Shown: one piece after another, positions 26,910-35,277 of the stretch
Position numbering within the stretch: position 1 is the first letter of the stretch
Layout: each line of letters starts with the position of its first letter
NCBI RefSeq assembly: GCF_013394775.1
Contig: NZ_JABXYT010000001.1
Span: 882,501-946,500 of the forward strand
DNA: 64,000 bases
From: Oribacterium sp. oral taxon 102
GTDB taxonomy: Bacteria; Bacillota; Clostridia; Lachnospirales; Lachnospiraceae
Direction of reading: 5' to 3'
The notes under the pieces: generated by a model
Told to the model about the DNA's origin: nothing
Databases searched by the model: none
The model's input: only the letters and a program-made list of their open reading frames with translations
Program-made: the position numbers and the translations under genes

Positions 26910-29003
26910 ATGGGTAGTATAAACTGGGATTCCTTATACAGCTCCGGCATGGACTTTTACCGAAGCCCGGCGGAGCCGGATGCCGGAGACCGTGTCACGC
27001 TCCGTTTCCGGACGCTGCGGGAGGATGTCGATACCGTGACGCTGGAGCTCCTCGAGACACAGGAATTTCTGCCGATGCGGGCGGTCAGCAGTGACCATTA
27101 TTTTGATTATTACGAGACTGCCGTACAGCTGGGGACGGAGCCCCTGAGCTATGTTTTTCATGTCCGGAAGGGAGAGGAGGTGCTTCTCTACAATCGACTC
27201 GGCGTCTCCGAGGAGCGGGATCCTGCCTATGCCTTCCGTCTGATCCCGGGCTTCCACATCCCGCAGTGGGTGAAGGGGACGATCATGTACCAGATCTACA
27301 TTGACCGCTTCCGGAACGGAGCCCCGGAGAATGGTGTGCAGGATCGAGAATACATTTACCTCGGGCGTCCCGCGACGAGGGTTTCGGACTGGGAGGCCCC
27401 GGTGGAGCCCTTCGACGTACACCGTTTCTACGGCGGGGATCTGCAGGGCGTGCTGGAGAAGCTGGATTACATTTACAGTCTGGGGGTTCGCGGCATTTAC
27501 TTCAATCCTCTCTTCGTTTCCCCGTCCAATCACAAGTACGATACGCAGGACTACGATTATATCGATCCGCATATCGCGAAGATCGTGAATGATGGCGGTG
27601 CGGTGCTCCCGGAGGGGGATGAGGACAACCACCATGCGGAGAAGTATCGTATCCGCACCAGCAACCTTGATAATCTGGAGGCGTCCAACCGCTTTTTCGT
27701 TCAGTTTGTGGAGGCGTGCCATGCGCGGGGGATCCGGGTCATCATCGATGGCGTCTTCAATCATTGCGGCTCCTTCAATAAGTGGATGAATAAGGACGGC
27801 TTCTATTCGACGGTGCTTTCGCAGGAGGGAAATGTCTATGCCTTCGGCGCGTATGAGTCTGCGCAGAGTCCGTACCGGAGCTACTTCGCCTTTCAGAATG
27901 AAGAAGCGTCTGCCTGGCCGAACAATGACAGCTATGAGAAGTGGTGGGGCAATGATACGCTCCCGAAGCTGAACTACGAGGGCTCGAAGGCACTGGAGGA
28001 GGATATCCTCCGGATCGCCAGAAAGTGGGTCAGTGCTCCCTTCTGCTGCGATGGCTGGAGGCTGGATGTGGCGGCGGATCTCGGGCATTCCGAGGCATAC
28101 AATCATGCCTTCTGGAAGCGCTTCCGCACAGCAGTTAAGGGGGCAAACCCGGAGGCGGTGATCCTCGCGGAGCACTATGGGAATCCCTCGTCGTGGCTTC
28201 GGGGAGATGAGTGGGACACGGTGATGAACTATGATGCCTTCATGGAGCCGGTGACCTATTTCCTCACCGGAATGGAGAAGCATTCGGACAGCAGCAATCC
28301 GGCGCTGCTCGGGGATGGAGAGAATTTCTTCCGGACGATGCGCTATACGATGGCGCGGCTGCCGGAGCAGGCGATCCTCTCCTCGATGAACCAGCTCTCC
28401 AACCACGATCATTCCCGTTTTATGACCAGAACCAACAAGCGGATCGGGCGGATCGGGCAGCCGGACGCATTGCCCGCGACGCAGGATATCAACCCGGCGA
28501 TTTATCGGCTCGGTGCGATGATGCAGATGACCTGGCCGGGTGCACCGACGATCTTCTATGGAGACGAGGTGGGGATGTGCGGCTGGACGGAGCCGGATTC
28601 GAGACGCACCTTCCCGTGGGGCAAGGAGGATCTGGAGCTTCTGGAATATCACAAGTATCTCGGCAGGGCGCGCCGGAGCTATCCGCAGCTTGCGCTGGGA
28701 GAGCTGATGCCCCTGATTGCCGGGAAAAATTATGTGGTATATGCGCGCGGCTACGGCTCTCGCGTGGCGATCATCGCGATCAATTCCGGTGCATCGGAGT
28801 TCCCGCTGGAGATTCCGGCGTGGAGGACGGGTGTCACGGATACCGTCCGGCTCTGCCGTATCCTGAAAACGGACGAGAACGGCTATAATGTGGGGACGAC
28901 CTACCGGCATACGAACGTCGGCAGCTTCCGCTGCTATATGGAGCCCTATGCGGGCAAGATCTATATCGCCGATCTGGATACGCACAGGAAGGAGAGGGCA
29001 TAA
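26910..29003 (+). CDS. Glycoside hydrolase family 13 (neopullulanase/cyclomaltodextrinase-like)
   Basis: A 697-residue amylase-family enzyme with no signal peptide, so intracellular. An N-terminal beta-sandwich (about 1-120, CBM34-like) precedes the barrel. The four GH13 regions are IIDGVFNHCG, DGWRLDVAADLG (nucleophile Asp386), ILAEHYG (acid/base Glu421) and LSNHDHSR (Asp500). The pattern fits hydrolysis of alpha-1,4 and perhaps alpha-1,6 bonds in maltodextrins or glycogen, which suits the glgCD genes 8 kb away. Substrate preference is not resolved. It overlaps the next gene at TAATG. Confidence 0.92.
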   Translation: MGSINWDSLYSSGMDFYRSPAEPDAGDRVTLRFRTLREDVDTVTLELLETQEFLPMRAVSSDHYFDYYETAVQLGTEPLSYVFHVRKGEEVLLYNRLGVSEERDPAYAFRLIPGFHIPQWVKGTIMYQIYIDRFRNGAPENGVQDREYIYLGRPATRVSDWEAPVEPFDVHRFYGGDLQGVLEKLDYIYSLGVRGIYFNPLFVSPSNHKYDTQDYDYIDPHIAKIVNDGGAVLPEGDEDNHHAEKYRIRTSNLDNLEASNRFFVQFVEACHARGIRVIIDGVFNHCGSFNKWMNKDGFYSTVLSQEGNVYAFGAYESAQSPYRSYFAFQNEEASAWPNNDSYEKWWGNDTLPKLNYEGSKALEEDILRIARKWVSAPFCCDGWRLDVAADLGHSEAYNHAFWKRFRTAVKGANPEAVILAEHYGNPSSWLRGDEWDTVMNYDAFMEPVTYFLTGMEKHSDSSNPALLGDGENFFRTMRYTMARLPEQAILSSMNQLSNHDHSRFMTRTNKRIGRIGQPDALPATQDINPAIYRLGAMMQMTWPGAPTIFYGDEVGMCGWTEPDSRRTFPWGKEDLELLEYHKYLGRARRSYPQLALGELMPLIAGKNYVVYARGYGSRVAIIAINSGASEFPLEIPAWRTGVTDTVRLCRILKTDENGYNVGTTYRHTNVGSFRCYMEPYAGKIYIADLDTHRKERA

Positions 29004-29500
29004 TGGAGCGGGAGAGAGTCCTCCATGAATTCGCGCCGGTCTTTGACCGGCATTCCCGGGTCCTGATCCTCGGAACCATTCCCTCGCCGAAGTCCAGAGA
29101 AAACGGCTTCTATTACGGGCATCCGCAGAATCGTTTCTGGCGGGTGCTCTCGGCGCTTCTGGGGGAGACGCTGCCGGAGACGAGAGAGGCGCGGATAGCG
29201 CTTCTCCTCCGGCATCATATCGCGCTCTGGGATGTGCTCCGGAGCTGCGAGATCTGCGGCGCCTCCGACAGCTCGATCCGGAATGCTGTCCCGAATCCGC
29301 TTTCGGCGCTTCTCTGTAAGACGGAGATCCGCGCGGTATTTGCGAGCGGACAGAAGGCAGCGGCGCTGTACCGGCGCTTCCAGCAGGCAGAGACCGGCAT
29401 GGAAATTCATGCGCTGCCCTCCACGAGTCCGGCGAACTGCCGGATATCCTATCCGGAGTTGCTGCGGGCGTACAGCGTGCTGCTGCCCTATCTGGAATAG
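29003..29500 (+). CDS. DNA-deoxyinosine glycosylase (uracil-DNA glycosylase superfamily)
   Basis: A 165-residue protein of the small hypoxanthine/uracil glycosylase group. LILGTIPSPKSRENGFYYGHPQNRFWRVL is the family's active-site region, ALWDVLRSCEI follows, and LPSTSPAN is the C-terminal leucine-loop motif. It is expected to excise deaminated purine (hypoxanthine) from DNA. Its ATG shares bases with the upstream stop (TAATG), so it is translationally coupled to the GH13 gene. Confidence 0.88.
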   Translation: MERERVLHEFAPVFDRHSRVLILGTIPSPKSRENGFYYGHPQNRFWRVLSALLGETLPETREARIALLLRHHIALWDVLRSCEICGASDSSIRNAVPNPLSALLCKTEIRAVFASGQKAAALYRRFQQAETGMEIHALPSTSPANCRISYPELLRAYSVLLPYLE

Positions 29501-29685
29501 AGCGATCTTTCCGGTCTCCTTCTTGCTGCGCTTCCAATCGATACGCCGGTCGAAAGAAGCAGTGATGCTTACGGAGTCCTTATGGGCTTCCGATGATAGG
29601 AGCGACTGTGATAGCATTTATTGAATTGATAAATGAGAAGATTAAAGCAGTGTAGACAAATTAGAAGTTGTGGGAGGTAATCATA

Positions 29686-30000
29686 GTGAATGAATTTAAT
29701 GAATATGTACGTGAGTGTTTTTCTGCTGCCGGTGATATTGTCATAAAATCAATGATGGGCGGATACCTGGTGTACCTTAAAGGTAAACTGATAGGTGATA
29801 TTGGAGATAAGGAACTGTTTTTAAAGAGAACGCCGACATCGGACAGACTTCTTGCAGACTCAGAACTGCGTTATCCTTACGAAGGTTCAAAGACACTGAT
29901 GCACGTATTCGACAAATTTGAAGATTCAGATTTGATTGCAGAATTACTGGGAGGTATGTATGCGGAACTACCCGAAAATAAACCCAAGAAAACCAAATGA
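29686..30000 (+). CDS. TfoX/Sxy N-terminal domain protein
   Basis: A 104-residue protein matching the TfoX N-terminal domain: IVIKSMMGGYLVYLKGKLIGDIGDKELFLK and LRYPYEGSKTLMH. In gamma-proteobacteria TfoX links to competence; in Firmicutes such single-domain proteins have no proven role. The start is GTG behind GGGAGGTAATCATA. Its codons are much more AT-rich than those of the flanking chromosome, which suggests acquisition from elsewhere. Confidence 0.8.
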   Translation: MNEFNEYVRECFSAAGDIVIKSMMGGYLVYLKGKLIGDIGDKELFLKRTPTSDRLLADSELRYPYEGSKTLMHVFDKFEDSDLIAELLGGMYAELPENKPKKTK

Positions 30001-30054
30001 GACTGATAAATTCACAGTTTTTGTAACTGCAACGCAATAAGAAATGAGACAACT

Positions 30055-30311
30055 ATGTTTTTTGAATATATCAAACTTTGCTCTTCAAATTCTTCTTCAC
30101 AAATTTACAGGTATCGCACACAACTTCAACAAAATGGCATATCCAGTAAGCTAAAAACAAGATGGTTTCGGCAGATCCATCCAATAGATAAGACTGTTTT
30201 TGGTGAAATCGAAGTACGACTGCCAATGGTGACCTATTCTTTATTTGTAAAAAAAGGGATGAAGTCTTCGCACGAATCATAATAAGGGAGTTAGAAACAG
30301 AGTTTGAATAA
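30055..30311 (+). pseudogene. Small gene with a frameshift at an A7-G3 tract
   Basis: The frame from ATG 30055 reads MFFEYIKLCSSNSS and continues to VTYSLFVKKG, then stops after KSSHES. Directly after the AAAAAAAGGG tract (30249-30258), another frame continues naturally as DEVFARIIIRELETEFE to a TAA at 30309-30311. Restoring one G gives a single open frame of about 86 codons. The product is not firmly recognised; the pattern of an N-terminal strand, KTR.., and a final (L/Y)xxFVKKxD..A..II resembles small DUF2007-like signal-transducing proteins. No ribosome binding site is visible. AT-rich like its neighbours. Confidence 0.5.
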
Positions 30312-30319
30312 GCTATACC

Positions 30320-30350
30320 AAAAAAGGAGACTGCTGTTTGGCGGTCTCCT
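30320..30350 (-). terminator. Minus-strand terminator behind the AbiEi remnant
   Basis: AGGAGACTGC and GCGGTCTCCT pair imperfectly; on the minus strand the hairpin is followed by six T. Confidence 0.65.
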
Positions 30351-30365
30351 AAAAAAATGATCAAA

Positions 30366-30507
30366 TATCGAAAAACGTAGCGCCTTGCTAAAAGTCTCTG
30401 TATTGAGCCTTGTACGATATTTGAAGCAGTCGTAAATCGTTTGCTCACGGTCATAAACAGTCAGCGTTACTTCGTTAAAAATATCGCTTGACTTGATTCT
30501 GAATATC
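30366..30507 (-). pseudogene. Remnant of an AbiEi-family antitoxin
   Basis: A minus-strand frame encodes SSDIFNEVTLTVYDRE, then QTIYDCFKYRTRLNTETFSKAL, the highly typical C-terminal half of AbiEi (type IV antitoxin) proteins. A TGA lies just upstream in frame, no start or N-terminal winged-helix domain is present, and the C-terminus runs straight into a terminator. No AbiEii toxin gene is nearby. It is a dead fragment of a toxin-antitoxin locus. Confidence 0.65.
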
Positions 30508-30645
30508 CATCAGCATACCTGCTTTGTAAAAATCAAATACATAAAATGATGTCATGTGTTTGATTTTTATTATACTCATAATCTCGAGATATGCGGAGAA
30601 TGTTATGCCGGGAATTTTCAGCAACAGCGCACTGACTGTCAATCC

Positions 30646-30678
30646 GTGCTGCAGCTTCTATAAAAGAAGCTGCAGCAC
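30646..30678. repeat. 14-bp hairpin downstream of hydA
   Basis: GTGCTGCAGCTTCT and AGAAGCTGCAGCAC pair perfectly around ATAAA. It lies 34 bases after the hydA stop but lacks a T-run on the minus strand. Confidence 0.7.
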
Positions 30679-30711
30679 TCACGCCGGTTGGACATATATG
30701 GTGCCGAAGTG

Positions 30712-32121
30712 TTATACCACCGGCTGGAACTTCTTTCTCGGGAGGTACCGTCCCCGGTTCTCAACCAGCACCTTTCCCTCCCGCGCGGTCAGCGTGCCGC
30801 GGAGGTAAACCTGCTCGATCATGCCGGTGAGCTCCATGCCCTCGAGCGGTGCGTAGTCACAGCGGGAGACCTGTGTCTCGACGGAGATCCTCTTTTTCCG
30901 CTCCGGATTCAGGATGACGAGATCGGCATCGCTGCCCTCTTGGATCACACCCTTCTCCGGATAGAGTCCGTAGAGCTTCGCGGGATTCTCGGAGAGGACG
31001 GCGCAGAGCCGTTCCTTCGTGAGTCTGCCCTTCGAGACGCCCTCGGAGAACATGACCTCGCCGCGGGTCTCGACGCCCGGCATTCCGCCCGGGAGGCGGC
31101 GGAAGTCGCCCGCACCGAGCCTCTTCTGCTCCGTGGTGAAGGCACAGTGGTCGGTGGAAACGGTCTGGATCTCGCCTGAAGCGAGTGCTTTCCAGAGCGC
31201 TTCCTGATCCTTCTCGGTACGGAGCGGCGGGGAGATCACATACTTCGCGCCCTCGAAGCCCGGGAGCTCGTAGAGCGCTGCTGTCTGGGTGAGATACTGC
31301 GGGCAGGTCTCGGCAAAGACAGTCTGTCCGCGCTTCCGTGCAGCGCGGATCTCCTCGAGCCCCTCCGCGCAGGTCAGATGGACATCGATGACCGGCGTAT
31401 CCACGACCTCCGCGATATGGAGGAGCCTGCCGATTGCCTCCGCCTCCGCGGCAGCGGGGCGGGTCCGGTAATGGGAGGAGACAGCAGAGCGGGTCTTCTC
31501 GTCCGAGGCATATTCCTTCTGCAATGCGGCGATCAGCCCGGTGTTCTCACAGTGTACGCCGGTGATGCCGCCAACCTCCTTGAGCCGTTTCAGGATCTCA
31601 TAGAGCTCCATGTCGTCGACCCTCGTGTCATAGGTCATGTAGAGCTTGAAGGTACTGAGCCCCTCATCCATCATTCTCTGGCAGTCTGTCCTCGTCTGCT
31701 CGTTCCAGTCGGTGATGGACATATGGATGCCGTAGTCGCAGGAGGTACCCGCCTCCGCCTTTCGGAGCCAGTTTTGGAAGCCCTCCTCGAGCGTTTCCCC
31801 CTTGTATTGCGTGCCGAAGTCGATGATGGTGGTTGTGCCGCCGCTGACCGCTGCCCTCGTGCCGGAGGCGAAGTCGTCACAGGTGACCGTACCGGCGACG
31901 TGCAGGTCGAAGTGTGTGTGGGCGTCAATGAAGCCCGGGAAGATCAGCCTTCCGCTTGCGTCCACTCTCTCCGCTTCCTCCGGGAGAGAGGAGAGAAACT
32001 GCTGTTCTGCATCCGCCTCTTCCTTCCGGAAGATTTTCCGGATCTTTTCTCCGTCCAGCAGGAGGTCGGCGGGGAAGCTCCCCTTCGGCGTCACGATCAT
32101 ACCGTTTTGAATCAGAATCAT
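30712..32121 (-). CDS. hydA: Dihydropyrimidinase/hydantoinase-type amidohydrolase
   Basis: A 469-residue cyclic-amide hydrolase. Metal ligands are visible: HTH (His68, His70), the carboxylated lysine in STFKLYMTY (Lys159), VHCEN, DVHLTCAEG and STDHCAF. The family opens hydantoin, dihydropyrimidine or related rings. Here it is the last gene of a minus-strand set ssnA-ygfK-hydA in a purine catabolic cluster, so a purine-derived cyclic amide is the likely substrate (inference). The start MILIQNG is chosen for the AAAGGAG before it. Confidence 0.93.
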   Translation of the reverse strand: MILIQNGMIVTPKGSFPADLLLDGEKIRKIFRKEEADAEQQFLSSLPEEAERVDASGRLIFPGFIDAHTHFDLHVAGTVTCDDFASGTRAAVSGGTTTIIDFGTQYKGETLEEGFQNWLRKAEAGTSCDYGIHMSITDWNEQTRTDCQRMMDEGLSTFKLYMTYDTRVDDMELYEILKRLKEVGGITGVHCENTGLIAALQKEYASDEKTRSAVSSHYRTRPAAAEAEAIGRLLHIAEVVDTPVIDVHLTCAEGLEEIRAARKRGQTVFAETCPQYLTQTAALYELPGFEGAKYVISPPLRTEKDQEALWKALASGEIQTVSTDHCAFTTEQKRLGAGDFRRLPGGMPGVETRGEVMFSEGVSKGRLTKERLCAVLSENPAKLYGLYPEKGVIQEGSDADLVILNPERKKRISVETQVSRCDYAPLEGMELTGMIEQVYLRGTLTAREGKVLVENRGRYLPRKKFQPVV

Positions 32122-32218
32122 ATGTACTCCTTTCCGAGGACAGGAACGCCGGACCGGGATATGCCAATGCGCATATGGCACTGGCAGGAGTGCAGGGCGG
32201 CGTTTCCCGAGAATAAAT

Positions 32219-32241
32219 GCCCCGGGACAGTGTCCCGAGGC
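32219..32241 (-). other. Hairpin in the ygfK-hydA spacer
   Basis: GCC-c-CGGGAC and GTCCCG-a-GGC pair around AGT. No T-run; probably an intercistronic RNA stability element. Confidence 0.55.
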
Positions 32242-32253
32242 GTGGAATCCTCC

Positions 32254-35238
32254 TTAGAGGATCAGATAGTTATAATTATTGTATACCGTGTCTACGAGCT
32301 CCGCGATGCGGTAGAAGAGCTTCGAGCTCTTGTCTCCTATGGTATAATGCATTTTCTGCCCGCCGAGACGCACGACAGTTTCCTTGTCCTGAAGGAAGGC
32401 GAAGCCGTCGTTTTCAGATTCGTCCATATCCGCCTCATTGGTGAAGAGCGTGAACTTTTCCTTGTACGGCGCGGAGTCATACGGACAGAAGCTCTCGCAG
32501 TTTCCGCACTCATTGCACATATAGTCGATGTGGAGGATCTGACGCATCTCTCTTCCCGGAACCTTGATGGCGAAGTTCGCGCGGTTCGGGCAGACATCCG
32601 CACAGTTCTCACAGATGTGGTCGCAGGCGAGACAGCGGCTGTCTGCTGTTCCCTTTGCCGGTGCATCGGCGAGATTTCCCTTCTTGGAGAAGATCTTCTC
32701 ATCGGTGACGAGAGAGGGGCGGTCGATGCCGATTTCCCGGTTCAGGATCGCCTCGCAGGCGAGCTTCGCGTCTGCGATCGCCCTTACGATGACGGAAGCT
32801 CCGAAGGCACCGTCTCCCGCGGCATAGACGCCCGGCAGAGAGGTCTCGTTCCGCTCGTTCAGAATCGGAAGTCCCTTCTCATCACTGCGGATGCCGTTCT
32901 TCTCATAGAAGCTGCCGTCCACCCTTTCGCCGATGGAGGCAATGACGGTATCGCAGGGGATCTCGACCAGCTCCTCGGTCTCCTTTACAGAGCGTCTGCC
33001 GCTCTGATCCATTTCCGAGAGAACCATCCGGTGGCAGAGCAGCTTTCCGTCCCGAAGCGTGAACGGTGCGAGCAGCTCGCGGAAGTCCACGCCGTCCGCG
33101 ATCGCCTCCTCCAGCTCCTCCTGATCTGCCGGCATATAGCGCTTGGTTCTGCGGTATACGAGGTAGACATTTTCGACACCCTCTGTCCGCTTCGCGGCGC
33201 GCGCGGTATCCATCGCGGTATTTCCCGCGCCGACGATGACGACATTCTTCCCGACGGAGAGCCTGCCGTCCTTTTCCTTGAATTCATGCAGGAAGTCCAG
33301 TGCATTGACGGCGCTTCCCTCCGCGAGCCGGAGCGCGCCGCTCTTGTGTGCGCCGATCGCGAGGAGCACCGCATCGAAGCCATGTTCTGTCCTGAAGGTG
33401 CTGACATCGTCGATGCGGACGCCGAGGTGGAAGACGGCACCGAGCTTCTCTGCAAGCGCAACATCCTTCTGAATCTCCTCTGCAGGGAGACGGAAGGATG
33501 GAATTACATTTGCAACTACGCCGCCGGCGCGTTTCGCCTCGTCATAGACGTGTACCTCGACACCTGCACGGGCAAGGAAAAATGCTGCGGAGATGCCGGC
33601 GGGACCGGCACCGATGATACCGACCTTCCTGCCGATTGGCGCTGCCGGCGTGAGGGAGGCAAGCACTGCGTCGAAGCCGTTTCTTGCGGAGATCAGCTTA
33701 TTTTCCCGGATCTGCACCGGTGTCTCATAGTGATTCCGGGTACAGCTCGTCTGGCAGACATGTGTACAGATGTTTCCGGTCATAAACGGCAGAGGGTTCT
33801 TGTCGAGGATGACCTGCAGTGCCTCCTCGTATTTGCCTTCATTGCACAGACGCCCATAGCTCGTGATATCCTGATGGATCGGACAGCGGTCGCGGCAGGG
33901 CATGGTGTAGCAGTCCACGAGCGGCACCTTTCTCTCGGACTTCCGGGAGGGGATCGGCTTGATCGGCTTCACATAGTGCGGGTCGGTAATCATCTTCTCG
34001 CAGATCTGATTGACCAGCTCCAGCTTTACGCCGTCCCATGCACCCGGCTTCTCCTCATGGAGGAGCTCCGCGAGCTGGAGGAGGCGGAGATAACCGCCGG
34101 TCTTCAGAAGCGTGGTCGCCATCGTGACAGGCCAGATCCCGGCGTCGATCACATCCTTGATATTGAAGTAGTCGCAGCCGCCGGAGTAGGAGATGCGGAG
34201 CCTGCCGTCGAAGTCCTGCGAGAGCCGCTTCGCCACGGTGATGGACAACGGGAAGAGGGACTTTCCGGACATATACATCTCTTCGGACGGAAGCTCGTGG
34301 TTCTTCACGTCTACCGGGAAGGTATTGGTGATCTTGACACCAAAGGAGAGACCCTTTGACTCTGCAAGCGCGAGGAGGCGCGTGAGCATCGGGATTGCAT
34401 CCGTGTACTGCAAATCACCGAGGAAATGATTGTCGGTAAACTGGATGTAGTCATAGCCCATGCTGTTGAGGAGCTTTCTCGCCGTCTCGTAGCCGAGGAG
34501 AGTCGGGTTGCACTTTACGAAGGTATGCAGACCCTTCTCGGTGAGGAGGTAGGAGGCGATCGCCTCAATCTCGGAGGGCGGACAGCCGTGCAGGGTGGAA
34601 ACCGTCACGGAATTGACGATGTTCTCCTGAATTGCCTCGACATCTGCTGCAGTCAGCCTCTCAAAGCGGTCGAGATTGCTGAGCAGCCAGCTTCTGCACT
34701 CTCGGAAGATTCCGGTGTTCCCGGCGTGCATCATGGAATCGAGGAAGGTATTGACCTTTTCGCCCTTGATGCCCTCGAGGTCATAGCCCACAGAGATATT
34801 GAACTGGAAGGCGTCCGGATCGCCGAGTGCCCATTCGCGGGCGATCGCCTTGATGGCAAACCATGCCTTGACATATTCCTCGAAGGCCTGCGGAACCTCC
34901 AGCTCCGTGGACCATTCGCAGTTATAGCATTCGTCCTCTGCGGAGATGCAGGGCTTCGCCACGCAGGTGGCGAGCTCGCGTCCGTCCATCTTCTGTACGG
35001 TCTTCAGCTCGAAGAAGCGGGAGCCGCCGTAGTAGGAGGCGACAATATTCTGCGCGAGCTGGGTGTTCGGACCTGCGGCGGGACCGATTTTTGTCTCCAG
35101 CTTTCTGCCGAAGAGGGTGTAAGGCTCGCCGCTCGCGCGGTAGCACTTCTGCATTCCGAAGACGGAGCCGCTCTTATGCTCCAGCAGGATGCGGTTCATC
35201 AGTTTCCCAAACGGGATAGGGGTCATAATATCACTCAT
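32254..35238 (-). CDS. ygfK: YgfK-type flavin/iron-sulfur oxidoreductase (putative selenate reductase subunit)
   Basis: A 994-residue protein of the YgfK family. Regions in order: an N-terminal dihydroorotate dehydrogenase-like barrel (about 1-420), a cysteine-rich [4Fe-4S] segment of the glutamate-synthase small-subunit type (CYTMPCRDRCP near 443), an FAD motif GIIGAGPAGISAAFF (about 543), an NAD(P)H motif VVIVGAGNTAMDTA (about 666), and two C-terminal ferredoxin-like clusters (CLACDHICENC near 868, then CNECGNCESFCP). It should pass electrons between NAD(P)H and a substrate or partner. The 'selenate reductase' name is historical; in this gene cluster a reductive purine step is more likely (inference). 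AAGGAGAAGCTGCT precedes the ATG. Confidence 0.93.
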   Translation of the reverse strand: MSDIMTPIPFGKLMNRILLEHKSGSVFGMQKCYRASGEPYTLFGRKLETKIGPAAGPNTQLAQNIVASYYGGSRFFELKTVQKMDGRELATCVAKPCISAEDECYNCEWSTELEVPQAFEEYVKAWFAIKAIAREWALGDPDAFQFNISVGYDLEGIKGEKVNTFLDSMMHAGNTGIFRECRSWLLSNLDRFERLTAADVEAIQENIVNSVTVSTLHGCPPSEIEAIASYLLTEKGLHTFVKCNPTLLGYETARKLLNSMGYDYIQFTDNHFLGDLQYTDAIPMLTRLLALAESKGLSFGVKITNTFPVDVKNHELPSEEMYMSGKSLFPLSITVAKRLSQDFDGRLRISYSGGCDYFNIKDVIDAGIWPVTMATTLLKTGGYLRLLQLAELLHEEKPGAWDGVKLELVNQICEKMITDPHYVKPIKPIPSRKSERKVPLVDCYTMPCRDRCPIHQDITSYGRLCNEGKYEEALQVILDKNPLPFMTGNICTHVCQTSCTRNHYETPVQIRENKLISARNGFDAVLASLTPAAPIGRKVGIIGAGPAGISAAFFLARAGVEVHVYDEAKRAGGVVANVIPSFRLPAEEIQKDVALAEKLGAVFHLGVRIDDVSTFRTEHGFDAVLLAIGAHKSGALRLAEGSAVNALDFLHEFKEKDGRLSVGKNVVIVGAGNTAMDTARAAKRTEGVENVYLVYRRTKRYMPADQEELEEAIADGVDFRELLAPFTLRDGKLLCHRMVLSEMDQSGRRSVKETEELVEIPCDTVIASIGERVDGSFYEKNGIRSDEKGLPILNERNETSLPGVYAAGDGAFGASVIVRAIADAKLACEAILNREIGIDRPSLVTDEKIFSKKGNLADAPAKGTADSRCLACDHICENCADVCPNRANFAIKVPGREMRQILHIDYMCNECGNCESFCPYDSAPYKEKFTLFTNEADMDESENDGFAFLQDKETVVRLGGQKMHYTIGDKSSKLFYRIAELVDTVYNNYNYLIL

Positions 35239-35277
35239 AGCAGCTTCTCCTTATTTAAATGACTCAGTGGATGTGTT

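Noticed and set aside
29611..29655. Short frame VIAFIELINEKIKAV before the TfoX gene, similar to the first residues of sodium/alanine symporters
   Set aside because: Only 15 codons and no further similarity; too short to call even as a remnant.
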